Below are positions 1 to 9,118 of a stretch of DNA of 64,000 nt, one piece after another. Where the stretch lies: the NCBI RefSeq assembly GCF_007752345.1, contig NZ_CP036299.1:2247001-2311000 (forward strand). Reading direction: 5' to 3'. Origin of the DNA: Planctopirus ephydatiae (GTDB taxonomy: Bacteria > Planctomycetota > Planctomycetia > Planctomycetales > Planctomycetaceae). The position numbers and the translations under genes are program-made. The notes beneath the pieces are model-generated. The model did not search any database. It worked only from the letters and a program-made list of their open reading frames with translations, and was not told the DNA's origin. The first letter of the stretch is position 1. Each line of letters opens with the position of its first letter.

Positions 1-55
1 TTCACAAGCAGACGGGCCAGACAACTTCAGATGCGTCACCGACGGATGTTTTCTC

Positions 56-1540
56 ATGCGGATTGTTTTGACCAGTTCTGAAGCCGTACCTTTCTCAAAA
101 ACCGGGGGACTGGCTGATGTTTCATCCGCTCTACCCAAAGCACTGGCCGCCCTCGGGCACGAACTCTGGCTCATTACTCCTTATTATCCGCAGCAGGCTG
201 AACTGAACGGCTTGGCCAAGCAGATTCAATCCACAGAGCAGTCGATTACCATTACCATCGGTCATAACGATGTGACTGCCCGAATCCTCGAATCCCGCAT
301 TCCCGGAACATCCGTTCGAGTCTTTCTCGTCGATCAACCGGAATACTTCGATCGCCCCGGCCTTTATGGAGATGCCCAGGGCGATTATCGGGACAGTTGC
401 GAGCGATTTGTGTTTCTCAGTCGCGCGGTTCTCGAAATCTGCCGCAAGTTTGACATTCGTCCGGATGTGATCCATGCCAACGACTGGCAGACGGGGCTGG
501 TTCCTGCCTTATTGAAAATCGAAGGGCATAGTTACGGCCTCGAACGCACCGCCAGCATTTACACCATCCATAATATGGCTTTTCAAGGGCAGTTCTGGCA
601 CTGGGATATGGTGCTCACAGGTCTCGACTGGAAGTACTTCAACTGGCGACAGATGGAGTTCCACGGACAGCTCAACCTGCTGAAAACCGGGATCACTTTC
701 GCCGACATGCTGACGACGGTCAGCCCTACATACGCCCGGGAAATTCAGACAGCCGAGTTCGGCAACGGTCTCAACGGCGTGCTGACATCCCGCCGGGAAG
801 ACCTGGTGGGCATTCTGAACGGCATTGATGAAGAAGTCTGGAACCCAGCCAGCGATCCTTACATTGCAGAAAACTACGACCACACGACAGTTTCCATCGG
901 TAAGCCCGTCTGTAAAGTGGCTTTGCAAAAAGCGATGGGGCTCCCCGTCCACATGAATGTTCCGCTCTTTGGAATGATCAGTCGGATTACCTCGCAAAAG
1001 GGCCTCGACCTGATTCTGGGATGTTCCCGCGATCTGGCCGATTTGAATGTGCAATGTGTTTTTCTGGGAACGGGAGATCCTGTCCTCGAAAAAGGATTGA
1101 TGGCACTCGCGAAAGAGCATCCCGAAAAATTCGCCGTCAAGATTGGCTATGACGAAGCGCTCTCGCACCAGATTGAAGCCGGCAGTGACATTTTTCTGAT
1201 GCCCAGCCAGTTCGAGCCTTGCGGCCTCAATCAGATGTACAGCCTTGCTTATGGCACTGTTCCTATCGTGAGAGCTGTGGGTGGTCTGGCCGATTCGGTC
1301 ATTGATGTCACCGAAGCAAATCTTGGCAAAGGGACAGCCAATGGCTTCAGCTTCTACGAATACAAAAGCGAAGTTCTCTTCCGGCAGATCTGCCGAACTT
1401 TAGGTTACTTCTTCGACAAAACCACCTGGCTCAAACTGCAGAAGACCGGCATGACTCGTGACTGGTCATGGAAGCGGAGTGCTCAAGAGTATCTCAATGC
1501 CTACCAGCAGGCTTGCCTCAAGCGATCTCATGGTCATTGA
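56..1540 (+). CDS. glgA: Glycogen synthase (ADP-glucose type)
   Basis: Transfers glucose from ADP-glucose to the growing alpha-1,4-glucan chain in the cytoplasm (GT5 family). The N-terminus carries the KTGGLADV nucleotide-sugar loop at residues 15-22. The C-terminal Rossmann half carries the FEPCGL segment near residue 387 and a GGLADSV segment near 408. The length of 494 aa is normal for bacterial GlgA. The ATG at 56 places the canonical MRIVLTSSEA beginning directly at the start. The gene stands alone, because the convergent mdh gene lies downstream behind a strong shared hairpin. No other glycogen genes are visible in the window. Identification is secure. Confidence 0.96.
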   Translation: MRIVLTSSEAVPFSKTGGLADVSSALPKALAALGHELWLITPYYPQQAELNGLAKQIQSTEQSITITIGHNDVTARILESRIPGTSVRVFLVDQPEYFDRPGLYGDAQGDYRDSCERFVFLSRAVLEICRKFDIRPDVIHANDWQTGLVPALLKIEGHSYGLERTASIYTIHNMAFQGQFWHWDMVLTGLDWKYFNWRQMEFHGQLNLLKTGITFADMLTTVSPTYAREIQTAEFGNGLNGVLTSRREDLVGILNGIDEEVWNPASDPYIAENYDHTTVSIGKPVCKVALQKAMGLPVHMNVPLFGMISRITSQKGLDLILGCSRDLADLNVQCVFLGTGDPVLEKGLMALAKEHPEKFAVKIGYDEALSHQIEAGSDIFLMPSQFEPCGLNQMYSLAYGTVPIVRAVGGLADSVIDVTEANLGKGTANGFSFYEYKSEVLFRQICRTLGYFFDKTTWLKLQKTGMTRDWSWKRSAQEYLNAYQQACLKRSHGH

Positions 1541-1571
1541 TTCGACCCACCGACATTGTCGATCCATCAAA

Positions 1572-1609
1572 AAAACCGGTCGATTGCATCCTGGCAATCG
1601 ACCGGTTTT
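1572..1609. terminator. Bidirectional hairpin terminator between glgA and mdh
   Basis: A perfect 16-bp inverted repeat (1572-1587 with 1594-1609) encloses a 6-nt loop. The stem has A-runs on the left and T-runs on the right, so it reads as an intrinsic terminator on either strand. It sits between the convergent stops of glgA and mdh. Confidence 0.85.
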
Positions 1610-1649
1610 ACGTTGAAGTCTTCTGTTTATCGGAAGGACATCGATCCGG

Positions 1650-2639
1650 TTAAGGGAGCAGATCTTTCACAGTGTCCCGCTCGGCCTTCAGTTCATTGAT
1701 GGTCGCATCAATTTTCGAGCGGCTGAATTCATCCACCTGGAAGCCCTGAATGATCTTCCAGTTTTTGCCGTCGCTGGAGAGCGGGAAGCCGCTGATGATC
1801 CCTTCTTCGACACCGTAGCTGCCATCACTCAAGACGGCGGCTGAAATACACGTTCCAGCCGGTGTCGGATTCACCAGACTCTTGACGGTATCAAGAGCAG
1901 CATTCGCTGCCGAGGCTGCGCTGGAGGCGCCACGGGCAGCAATCACAGCAGCACCGCGTTGCTGGACAGTCGAGATAAAGGTCGATTTCAGCCAATCATG
2001 ATCAGTAATGACCTGAGAAGCTGGCTGCCCATCAATCTTGGCGTTCATGAAATCCGGGTACTGAGTGGCGGAGTGATTGCCCCAGATCGCCACGTTCTGA
2101 ACGGCTGCCACAGGACGCTGGGCCTTGATGGCCAGTTGTGAGGCTGCCCGGTTCTGATCCAGACGGGTCATGGCGAACCAATTCGCACGGGGAATGTCTG
2201 GAGCATGGGACATGGCAATGAGGCAGTTGGTATTGCAGGGGTTCCCCACAACCAGCACCTTCACATCGCGAGAGGCTGCTGCATTAATGGCCTTGCCGGT
2301 ATTGGTGAAGATCGGGCCGTTAATGCGAATCAGATCGCTGCGTTCCATCCCCTTTCCACGAGGAATTGAACCAATGCACAGCACCCAGTCAACATCCTTG
2401 AAAGCCAGTTCGAGATTGTCACTCGAAAACTTTTCGACGCCTGCCAGAGTGGGGAAGGCACAGTCATCCAGTTCCATGTGAATGCCATCCAAAGCCCCTT
2501 GGGCCTGTGGCAACTCAATGAGGTGCAGAATGACCGGTTGCTGGGCACCGAAAATCTCGCCCGATGCCAGGCGGAAAAGTGTGGCGTATCCAATCTGACC
2601 AGCGGCACCAGTCACTGCCACGCGGAGAGGCTTAGTCAT
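1650..2639 (-). CDS. mdh: Malate dehydrogenase, cytosolic (type 2)
   Basis: Interconverts malate and oxaloacetate with NAD(H) in the TCA cycle. The start is the ATG at 2639, because AGGAG lies 9 nt upstream; an in-frame start at 2666 lacks this. The 329-aa protein has the GAAGQIG dinucleotide loop at 11-17. An acidic residue (E42) at the end of beta-2 suggests NAD preference. The substrate arginines are R94, R100 and R164, and the catalytic pair is D161 with H189. Sequence style matches the cytosolic/type 2 MDH group rather than the LDH-like group, which is represented separately at 51967. It is transcribed divergently from metG. Confidence 0.95.
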   Translation of the reverse strand: MTKPLRVAVTGAAGQIGYATLFRLASGEIFGAQQPVILHLIELPQAQGALDGIHMELDDCAFPTLAGVEKFSSDNLELAFKDVDWVLCIGSIPRGKGMERSDLIRINGPIFTNTGKAINAAASRDVKVLVVGNPCNTNCLIAMSHAPDIPRANWFAMTRLDQNRAASQLAIKAQRPVAAVQNVAIWGNHSATQYPDFMNAKIDGQPASQVITDHDWLKSTFISTVQQRGAAVIAARGASSAASAANAALDTVKSLVNPTPAGTCISAAVLSDGSYGVEEGIISGFPLSSDGKNWKIIQGFQVDEFSRSKIDATINELKAERDTVKDLLP

Positions 2640-3072
2640 GTTCGTTAACTCCTTTGTGCAGGCCATGTTCGGCTGCGAAACATCTCAAGGGTGGGAAAAT
2701 CAAAGTCCCGGTACCAAGACCACTGTTCGACGAGTTTCAAACCTCAATGCAGGTTAGCCTGACCACTCGTGAACAGCAATTGAGCGATCGGTCCGCGTCA
2801 ACAGAGAATTTTTGACATCAGCGGAAAAATCTGACCGTTTCCGTCAAAACATGATACCTAGACCGTTCGCTGGATCGGCTCTGGTATCGTCAACGTAGAC
2901 ACCATGGCAGACAGGTTCTACGCTATCGTGCTCTGTGAGCGCTCAGTCCCAGACGATCAACAGGCCTGAATAATCAACAGCCCCAGTGAATCATCGGCCA
3001 CTGTTGATCGAACCGGGCTAATCGCCAGAGAGTTTGAACTCGAAGAATTGAATCGCTGAGAAATCGAGATCC
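2640..3072. other. Intergenic region between divergent mdh and metG
   Basis: This stretch carries both 5' regions. It includes the AAAGGAG Shine-Dalgarno of mdh and a TTGACA hexamer at 2812-2817. No well-spaced -10 box follows that hexamer. I saw no T-box, SAM riboswitch or small gene. Confidence 0.5.
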
Positions 3073-5163
3073 ATGACACGCCAGATTCTTGTGACTTCTG
3101 CTCTCCCCTATGCCAATGGACACATTCATATTGGCCATCTGGTCGAGTATCTCCAGACTGATATCTGGGTCCGATTCCAGAAACTGGTTGGGAACCGCTG
3201 TGTTTACGTCTGTGCCGACGACACTCACGGCACAGCCATTATGATCCGCGCCCGCCAGGAAGGCCGATCAGAACTAGAAGTCATTGCCGAAATGCGAGAG
3301 TCGCATCTTAAGGACTTCACCGGCTTCGGAATTGAGTTCGACAACTACGGCAGCACCCACTCCGATGAAAATCGGGCACTCTGTGCGGAGATCTGGAAGT
3401 CGTTGCGCAATGCTGATCTGATTGTGGAGCGTCACGTCGAACGCTTCTACGACCCGGCCGAAGAAACGTTTCTGGCAGATCGATTTGTTAAAGGGACCTG
3501 CCCCAAATGTGGGGCAGAAAACCAGTATGGCGATAACTGCGAGAAGTGCGGCTCCACCTACGATGCGACGGAGGTCATCAACCCCATCAGCACGCTGTCG
3601 GGTGCCACACCCGTACGCCGCGAGTCGCTGCAGCTTTTTGTCGAGTTGGAGAAGTTGCACGGCTGGCTCAATGAATGGACACAAACAGGCGGTCATCTTC
3701 AGGAGGAGATTGCCAATTACCTGCAAGGCCACTTCCTGAACGATCCTTTACGCGATTGGGATGTCTCCCGCCCCGCTCGTTACTTCGGCTTCGAGATTCC
3801 CGATTCCCCCGGCAACTACTGGTATGTCTGGTTTGATGCACCGATTGGTTATATCGCCTCGACACATCAGTGGTGCAAGGCCCATGGGGAAAAGCTGGAA
3901 GACTGGTGGAAAAGCCACCAGACGGAAATCCATCACTTCATCGGGAAAGACATTACCTATTTCCACACACTCTTCTGGCCAGCGATGCTCAAGACGGCAG
4001 GGCTGAACCTGCCGAAGAAAGTCCACATTCACGGCTTCCTGCGGGTGAATGGTGAGAAAATGTCCAAGTCGAAGGGGACCTTCGTCATGGCGTCGACTTA
4101 TCTTAAGCATCTGGATCCGGCTTACCTGCGATACTATTACGCCTCCAAGCTCAGCAGCCGAGTGGAAGACCTCGATCTGAACCTCGACGAATTCGTGGCC
4201 CGTATCAACTCGGATCTGGTGGGGAAGGTGGTCAACCTCGCCAGCCGGACGGCACGTTTTTCTCAGCCAACAGGCCTATCGGCTCAATATCCCGACGATG
4301 GCGGGCTGTTCGCGGAAGCGGCTGCCGAAGCTGGAAAAATCGCAGAGCTCTATGAAGCCTGTGAATATGCTCAGGCCATGAGGGCCATTATGGTCCTCGC
4401 GGAGAAGGCGAATAAGTACGTCGAAGACAACGCTCCCTGGACACTGAAGAAAGACCCTGCTCAGGCGGGCAAGCTTCAGGATGTCTGTACGGTGGCACTC
4501 AATCTGTTCCGTCAGTTGGCAATCTATCTGGCTCCCGTGTTGCCTCAGTTGGCCGCACAGACCGGACGCCTGCTGAATGCACCGATGAAATCGTGGGATG
4601 AAGCCCAGACTCCTCTGGTCGCTTCGCCTGTTAATCCATTCGAACACCTCATGAAGCGGGTTGATCCCGCACAGGTTCAAGCGATGACCGATGAAAGCCA
4701 GTCTGCACCGGCTGAAACCCCAGCTCCAACCCCTGCATTAGAGAGTTCGGCAGCGGCTGCGGCTCCCGCACCGACAACCGCCAATGCCTTTGGTGACACG
4801 CTGGAAGCCCTCACAAAAGAGCCACTCACCGAAGCCTATTGCTCGATCGATGACTTCGTGAAAGTCGATCTGCGGGTGGGGCGTGTGCTGACAGCCGATT
4901 TCGTGGAGGGTTCCGACAAGCTGCTGAAGCTCACACTTTCTCTCGGGGGAGATGTGACGAAAACGATTTTCGCCGGGATCCGTCAGGCCTACGAGCCCGC
5001 GGCACTGGTCGGCCGAATGGTGGTCTTCTGTGCCAACCTGGCCCCTCGCAAAATGCGTTTTGGAACCAGCGAGGGGATGGTTCTCGCTGCCGGTGAAGGC
5101 GGGACTCAGGTTTTCGTCCTGAGCCCGGATAGTGGTGCCAAAGTGGGGCATCGCATTCACTAA
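3073..5163 (+). CDS. metG: Methionine--tRNA ligase with C-terminal tRNA-binding domain
   Basis: Charges tRNA-Met in the cytoplasm. The class I signatures are present: HIGH in [11 protein letters not shown] near residue 20, and KMSKS in EKMSKSKG near residue 333. A four-cysteine zinc knuckle (CPKC...CEKC) lies around residues 143-160, marking the zinc-containing E. coli-like type. After an Ala/Pro-rich linker at about 540-570, an EMAP/Trbp111-like tRNA-binding domain occupies roughly 590-696, with the DLRVGRV segment. The total of 696 aa is typical for the dimeric full-length form. Shine-Dalgarno complementarity before the ATG is weak. It is a single gene with no operon partner in the same direction within 200 bp. 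Confidence 0.97.
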   Translation: MTRQILVTSALPYANGHIHIGHLVEYLQTDIWVRFQKLVGNRCVYVCADDTHGTAIMIRARQEGRSELEVIAEMRESHLKDFTGFGIEFDNYGSTHSDENRALCAEIWKSLRNADLIVERHVERFYDPAEETFLADRFVKGTCPKCGAENQYGDNCEKCGSTYDATEVINPISTLSGATPVRRESLQLFVELEKLHGWLNEWTQTGGHLQEEIANYLQGHFLNDPLRDWDVSRPARYFGFEIPDSPGNYWYVWFDAPIGYIASTHQWCKAHGEKLEDWWKSHQTEIHHFIGKDITYFHTLFWPAMLKTAGLNLPKKVHIHGFLRVNGEKMSKSKGTFVMASTYLKHLDPAYLRYYYASKLSSRVEDLDLNLDEFVARINSDLVGKVVNLASRTARFSQPTGLSAQYPDDGGLFAEAAAEAGKIAELYEACEYAQAMRAIMVLAEKANKYVEDNAPWTLKKDPAQAGKLQDVCTVALNLFRQLAIYLAPVLPQLAAQTGRLLNAPMKSWDEAQTPLVASPVNPFEHLMKRVDPAQVQAMTDESQSAPAETPAPTPALESSAAAAAPAPTTANAFGDTLEALTKEPLTEAYCSIDDFVKVDLRVGRVLTADFVEGSDKLLKLTLSLGGDVTKTIFAGIRQAYEPAALVGRMVVFCANLAPRKMRFGTSEGMVLAAGEGGTQVFVLSPDSGAKVGHRIH

Positions 5164-5367
5164 ATTCCGATGCGACTGAATTCCCAGAAACTTCGACATG
5201 CATCGCCAGAACTTCTTTTCTTTCGGTAGAGGGAAGAAGATTTGCCAATCATTTTGCGGTGATTTGAGGGTGGGATTGGGGCTGGTGTAAGTTCACCGAT
5301 TTGGCCACAATCTCGCCGCAATTACTTTGGTCATTGTCTTTCCCTCTCAGGATGGATCGCAGCAAGG

Positions 5368-6471
5368 ATGCTGTTCTGGCTGTTGAACATTTATGCCGAC
5401 GAGATCTCACGCTGGCAGAGCACCTCGCCAGGCGAGACTCGCGTCTATTTAACGGCTCGAACTGCTCTTGCCACGTTTTCTTCGTTCCTGGTGGCAATCT
5501 TTTACGGCCCCTTTGCCATTCGCTGGCTGAAGTCGAACTTTCAAGAGCGTATCGATAGTGCCTCCGCACGATTGAACGAGTTGCATTCGTCCAAAAAGTC
5601 GACGCCGACGATGGGTGGGCTCTTTATTGTCGTGGCGATCGTCGTGGCGGCGCTTTTGTGCGGCGACCTCAGCAATCGATACCTTCAGTTGGCATTGTTG
5701 ACTGTCGTGCTGTTCGGTGCGATTGGTGCCATCGATGACTGGGTCAAGAACCGCACCTCGCGGCGCGGTCTGACGGCTCGTCAAAAATTCGCCGCCCAAT
5801 GCATCGCCAGTATGCTGGTGCTGTTTCCACTCTACTGGGGTTTACGAACCGCACCGCAACTTGAAGATCTGCCACTGAATCTGGGGTTGGCAACCATCAG
5901 TCTGGGCCCGGCATTCGTGCTGTGGGGCAGCTTCGTCATGGTCGGCAGTTCCAATGGGGTCAATCTCACTGATGGGCTCGATGGACTGGCGGGAGGATGC
6001 CTCCTGATTGCCGGGTCGGCCATGGCCGCTCTCTGTTACCTTTCGGGGCACAAGACGATGGCTGCTTATCTCGAAATGACCCATGTCGTCGGTGCAGGGG
6101 AGTTATGCATTGTCTTTGGAGCGATGACCGGTGCGATCCTGGGTTTTCTCTGGTTCAATTGTCATCCGGCTATGGTCTTTATGGGGGATACTGGCTCACT
6201 TCCACTGGGGGCTTTGCTGGCTTTCGGAGCCCTCGTCATTCGGCAGGAACTCCTGCTGATGATGATTGGCGGGATCTTTGTTGTGGAGACGTTGAGTGTG
6301 ATGGCTCAAGTTGCGTCATTTAAATTGACGGGAAAACGCGTACTGCTCTGCTCACCGCTGCACAACCACTTCGTCTTTCGAGGTGATCCGGAAACTCGGA
6401 TCGTGGTGAGATTTTGGATTGGAGCGGCCGTATTGGCATTATTGGCTGTCGCCAGCCTCAAGCTCCGATAA
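5368..6471 (+). CDS. mraY: Phospho-N-acetylmuramoyl-pentapeptide-transferase
   Basis: Transfers phospho-MurNAc-pentapeptide from UDP to undecaprenyl phosphate, making lipid I at the inner membrane. The 367-aa polytopic protein has the family's acidic residues: the DD pair at 123-124, D202 and D205 in NLTDGLDGLAGG, and D274 in FMGDTGSLPLG. The basic LHNHF loop lies near residue 331. The N-terminus MLFWLLNIYADEI is typical. ftsW starts 66 bp after the stop, so the two are probably cotranscribed. In a classical dcw cluster murD would lie between them; it is absent here. The ribosome-binding site is weak. Confidence 0.95.
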   Translation: MLFWLLNIYADEISRWQSTSPGETRVYLTARTALATFSSFLVAIFYGPFAIRWLKSNFQERIDSASARLNELHSSKKSTPTMGGLFIVVAIVVAALLCGDLSNRYLQLALLTVVLFGAIGAIDDWVKNRTSRRGLTARQKFAAQCIASMLVLFPLYWGLRTAPQLEDLPLNLGLATISLGPAFVLWGSFVMVGSSNGVNLTDGLDGLAGGCLLIAGSAMAALCYLSGHKTMAAYLEMTHVVGAGELCIVFGAMTGAILGFLWFNCHPAMVFMGDTGSLPLGALLAFGALVIRQELLLMMIGGIFVVETLSVMAQVASFKLTGKRVLLCSPLHNHFVFRGDPETRIVVRFWIGAAVLALLAVASLKLR

Positions 6472-6537
6472 ACACTCACGGTGAGAAATCGCCCGGGGAG
6501 TGTCGTTGTCGCGTGAAATGTGGAGCTGAGGGGACAA

Positions 6538-7758
6538 ATGAGCACTGCCATTTCCCCGGAAATCCTGGAACTTAAGCCCACGGTTCCCACCAGCGACGAA
6601 AAACTGGCCTCTCAGATCGAGTTTACGAGAACTGTCTTTGTGGCTCTCGCGGGCTTGCTGCTAGGTTTCGGACTCTTTGTGGTCCACAGTGCCAGTGTGA
6701 CCAGTCGCCCGACAGAAATTGACCAGGTTTATCTTTCCAAGCATCTGACATTCATCGCCCTCGGACTCGTTGCGGCTGGTCTAGCGGCCGCGATCCCGGC
6801 AAAAATCTGGGTGAGAGCCGCACCCTGGCTCCTCCTGGGAGTCATGATTCTTCTGGTGTTGGTCCTGATCCCGGGAATTGGGGTCCGGGTAAAAGGAGCC
6901 CGGCGCTGGCTGCGCCTGGCGGGATTGACACTGCAACCTTCAGAACTGGCCAAGATTGCCTTGCCACTTTGGGTTGCCGTGAGAATTTCCCTGCAGAATC
7001 CGACTTTGCCTCGCTGGTCGCTCAGTGAAACATTGACTGGCTTTCGCGTCCCGCTGCTTCTTCCGCCATTCATTGTCATGGGTCTGGTGGCACTGCAGCC
7101 CGATCTGGGGACGACCTTGTTTCTCTTTGGCGGAGTCCTGCTCACATTATTCACGGCCGGATTGCCACTGCGGTATTTCGGATGGGGACTACTGTCGTTG
7201 ATTCCTGCCAGTTTGGGAGTTTTTCTCCTGAAGGATTATCAGCTTCGGAGAATTACAGGCTTCCTGGAGACATGGAGCGATTGGCGCGAGGCACCTTACC
7301 AGTTGAAACAATCTCTGGTGACTTTGGGAAGTGGCGGCTGGACGGGTGTTGGTTTAGGGATGGGATATCAGAAGCTCAGCTTTCTGCCAGAAGCGAATAC
7401 CGATTTTGTGTTCGCCGTGATCGGCGAGGAACTGGGCCTCGTGGGAACACTCTCTCTGCTGATTTTATGGGGCAGCCTCTTCTATTTCGGTCTGCAACTC
7501 ATTCGACAGGCGGGAAGAGAAGAGAGACCAGAACTGAATGTCGGGCGATTGGCCAGTTTTGTGCTGCTCACTCAACTGGTCGGGCAGGCCTTGTTGAATA
7601 TCGCTGTGGTGACAGCGATGGTTCCCCCCAAGGGAATTTCTCATCCACTGATCAGTGCGGGAGGGAGTAATCTCATTGTCAGCCTCGTCAGCATGGGGAT
7701 GATTTTAAGCCTGACGAGACAAAGTAAATTTCCTGAAGCCCCTGTCTTACCATCTTGA
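6538..7758 (+). CDS. ftsW: FtsW/RodA/SpoVE (SEDS) glycan polymerase, FtsW-like
   Basis: A SEDS-family membrane protein that polymerises lipid II into glycan strands during division. The ATG at 6538 is chosen because GAGGGG lies just upstream; an in-frame ATG at 6520 has no such site. The 406-aa product has about ten hydrophobic segments. Family motifs are GARRWLRL, PSELAK, NTDFVFAVIGEELG in the large extracytoplasmic loop, and PPKGISHPLISAGGSN near the C-terminus. These fit FtsW better than RodA, as does the position after mraY. Neither murD nor murG flanks it. FtsW versus another SEDS paralogue cannot be settled without a tree. Confidence 0.88.
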   Translation: MSTAISPEILELKPTVPTSDEKLASQIEFTRTVFVALAGLLLGFGLFVVHSASVTSRPTEIDQVYLSKHLTFIALGLVAAGLAAAIPAKIWVRAAPWLLLGVMILLVLVLIPGIGVRVKGARRWLRLAGLTLQPSELAKIALPLWVAVRISLQNPTLPRWSLSETLTGFRVPLLLPPFIVMGLVALQPDLGTTLFLFGGVLLTLFTAGLPLRYFGWGLLSLIPASLGVFLLKDYQLRRITGFLETWSDWREAPYQLKQSLVTLGSGGWTGVGLGMGYQKLSFLPEANTDFVFAVIGEELGLVGTLSLLILWGSLFYFGLQLIRQAGREERPELNVGRLASFVLLTQLVGQALLNIAVVTAMVPPKGISHPLISAGGSNLIVSLVSMGMILSLTRQSKFPEAPVLPS

Positions 7759-8059
7759 AGCCCTTGTCTGACGATCTAGAAGACTGAGTCGATCAATCAG
7801 TCAATCTGCGTTGAGATTATCGGCTGTAACGTTACCATCGGCTGTAAGGTGCTGATGGATAAAATCGATCAATCAGGCCGGCTCTGGCGCCACTTGTGAA
7901 TCAACTGGAAGAATCGACATCGCCGATACTTCTCGCATGGTGGATAGCCCAGCCATCTCGCACGGATGCGAGAGTCGATGAAACTGCAAGTCGCGGCAAG
8001 ATGTCGCGACTGCAGCTTTCGCCTCGGGCTCTAGTCCTCTTGTGATTTCGGGGAATGCA
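7759..8059. other. Intergenic region with nested hairpins
   Basis: No gene is visible here. Inverted repeats are packed into 7932-8015. CTCGCAT (7932-7938) pairs with ATGCGAG (7966-7972), or alternatively CTCGCA (7957-7962) pairs with TGCGAG (7967-7972). A longer imperfect stem joins 7984-7995 with 8005-8015 (CTGCA-GTCGCG with one bulged A). They could end ftsW transcription or form the leader of the next gene. No T-run follows. Confidence 0.5.
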
Positions 8060-9010
8060 ATGTCTTTGCGTACTTTGGCCTGTTCTGCGGCGATTCTTCT
8101 GGGGTTGGTTCCTGCCCTGGCTGATGCACAACTCGTCCCCGGTACTGGGACACTCCTTTCCAACGCCTGTGATGACTTCGAAGACGAAAACTGGAACTTT
8201 ACTTACAACTTGCCTAAGGCAAGTTCCAACATTGATAAGACCGTTCGCCATCCGGCAGGATTTTCTGCCAATTACAAATGGCACGAGAGTACCTATCGCG
8301 GCACTCCCGATTTCGTGAAACGCGTGGAAACTCCCGCTGGCGGAATCGCCGGCAGTAAAGGAGCACTCGCGATTCAGACTTTGAATTCAGGAATCCCCGG
8401 TCAGCTCTCCGGCAAGTTCCAGCAGGACGATCTGATCGCCGGTGTCGCTCAGACGATTGGTTACCTGCCAGTCAATCGTTCACCCAGCTTTGTGGTACGC
8501 GTCTATATGCCCCCCTTTGAACAGTGGGAAAAGCGAACAGGCTCACAGTTTGGCTTTCGTACTGATTGTCAGACAACCATTAACAATCCCGCCGCCAGCA
8601 GTGGCTTTGGGCGATTGAGACGCAACTCGACTCCTTCAAGGAAACTGGAGAACTACTGGCCAGGCTTTTTTGTGCAGTTCAATCGTAAAGCCGATGGTTA
8701 TCAGGAAGACCATGCGATTCTCTTGCTTCGCTCGGGCTCACGTGGTGAAGATGTTCCCGGGCCGAAAATCACTCAGCCCGGCTGGTGGACGTTGGGGATG
8801 TCTTTCACCCCTGATGGACAGGTGCATTACTATGCCCATCCTGGTGTTGAAGACCTCAAGGCAAGCGATCACCTGTATTCGAGCTTCCCTTACAGCTATC
8901 GCTGTGAGCAGGTGAATACCTTCTTCTTCAATATCGTCAACATGGATGATGGCAAGACCTGGTCAACTCGATTTATTGTCGATGACCCCAAGATCTATTC
9001 CGTTCGATAA
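8060..9010 (+). CDS. Exported protein of unknown function (planctomycete type)
   Basis: I do not recognise a characterised family. The ATG at 8060 (MSLRTLACSAA) begins a clear signal peptide ending near ALADA at residues 21-25; an in-frame start at 8042 would only add six residues. The roughly 316-aa mature region is rich in aromatic and beta-strand-like segments. Several features look like an extracellular concanavalin/LamG-type beta sandwich: AGSKGALAIQT, PSFVVRVYMP, GWWTLGMSFTPDGQVHYYAHPG and IVDDPKIYSVR. That fold is inference only. The gene stands alone and is followed by a strong bidirectional terminator. Confidence 0.8.
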   Translation: MSLRTLACSAAILLGLVPALADAQLVPGTGTLLSNACDDFEDENWNFTYNLPKASSNIDKTVRHPAGFSANYKWHESTYRGTPDFVKRVETPAGGIAGSKGALAIQTLNSGIPGQLSGKFQQDDLIAGVAQTIGYLPVNRSPSFVVRVYMPPFEQWEKRTGSQFGFRTDCQTTINNPAASSGFGRLRRNSTPSRKLENYWPGFFVQFNRKADGYQEDHAILLLRSGSRGEDVPGPKITQPGWWTLGMSFTPDGQVHYYAHPGVEDLKASDHLYSSFPYSYRCEQVNTFFFNIVNMDDGKTWSTRFIVDDPKIYSVR

Positions 9011-9064
9011 TGAACGGCCCCAATGAGTCCGCTCAACAACTCTTGAGGGCATTGCATCTCACAG

Positions 9065-9097
9065 GCCGATGGAACTTTCTGATGAAGTTCCATCGGC
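9065..9097. terminator. Bidirectional hairpin terminator
   Basis: A perfect 13-bp stem (9065-9077 with 9085-9097) with a 7-nt loop lies between the convergent exported-protein gene and the ATPase gene. TGTTT follows on the plus strand. Confidence 0.75.
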
Positions 9098-9118
9098 TGT
9101 TTGATTTGCCGAAGTAGT

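Noticed and set aside
509-1168. 219-codon antisense reading frame within glgA
   Set aside because: It lies wholly opposite a secure gene and shows no family motif.
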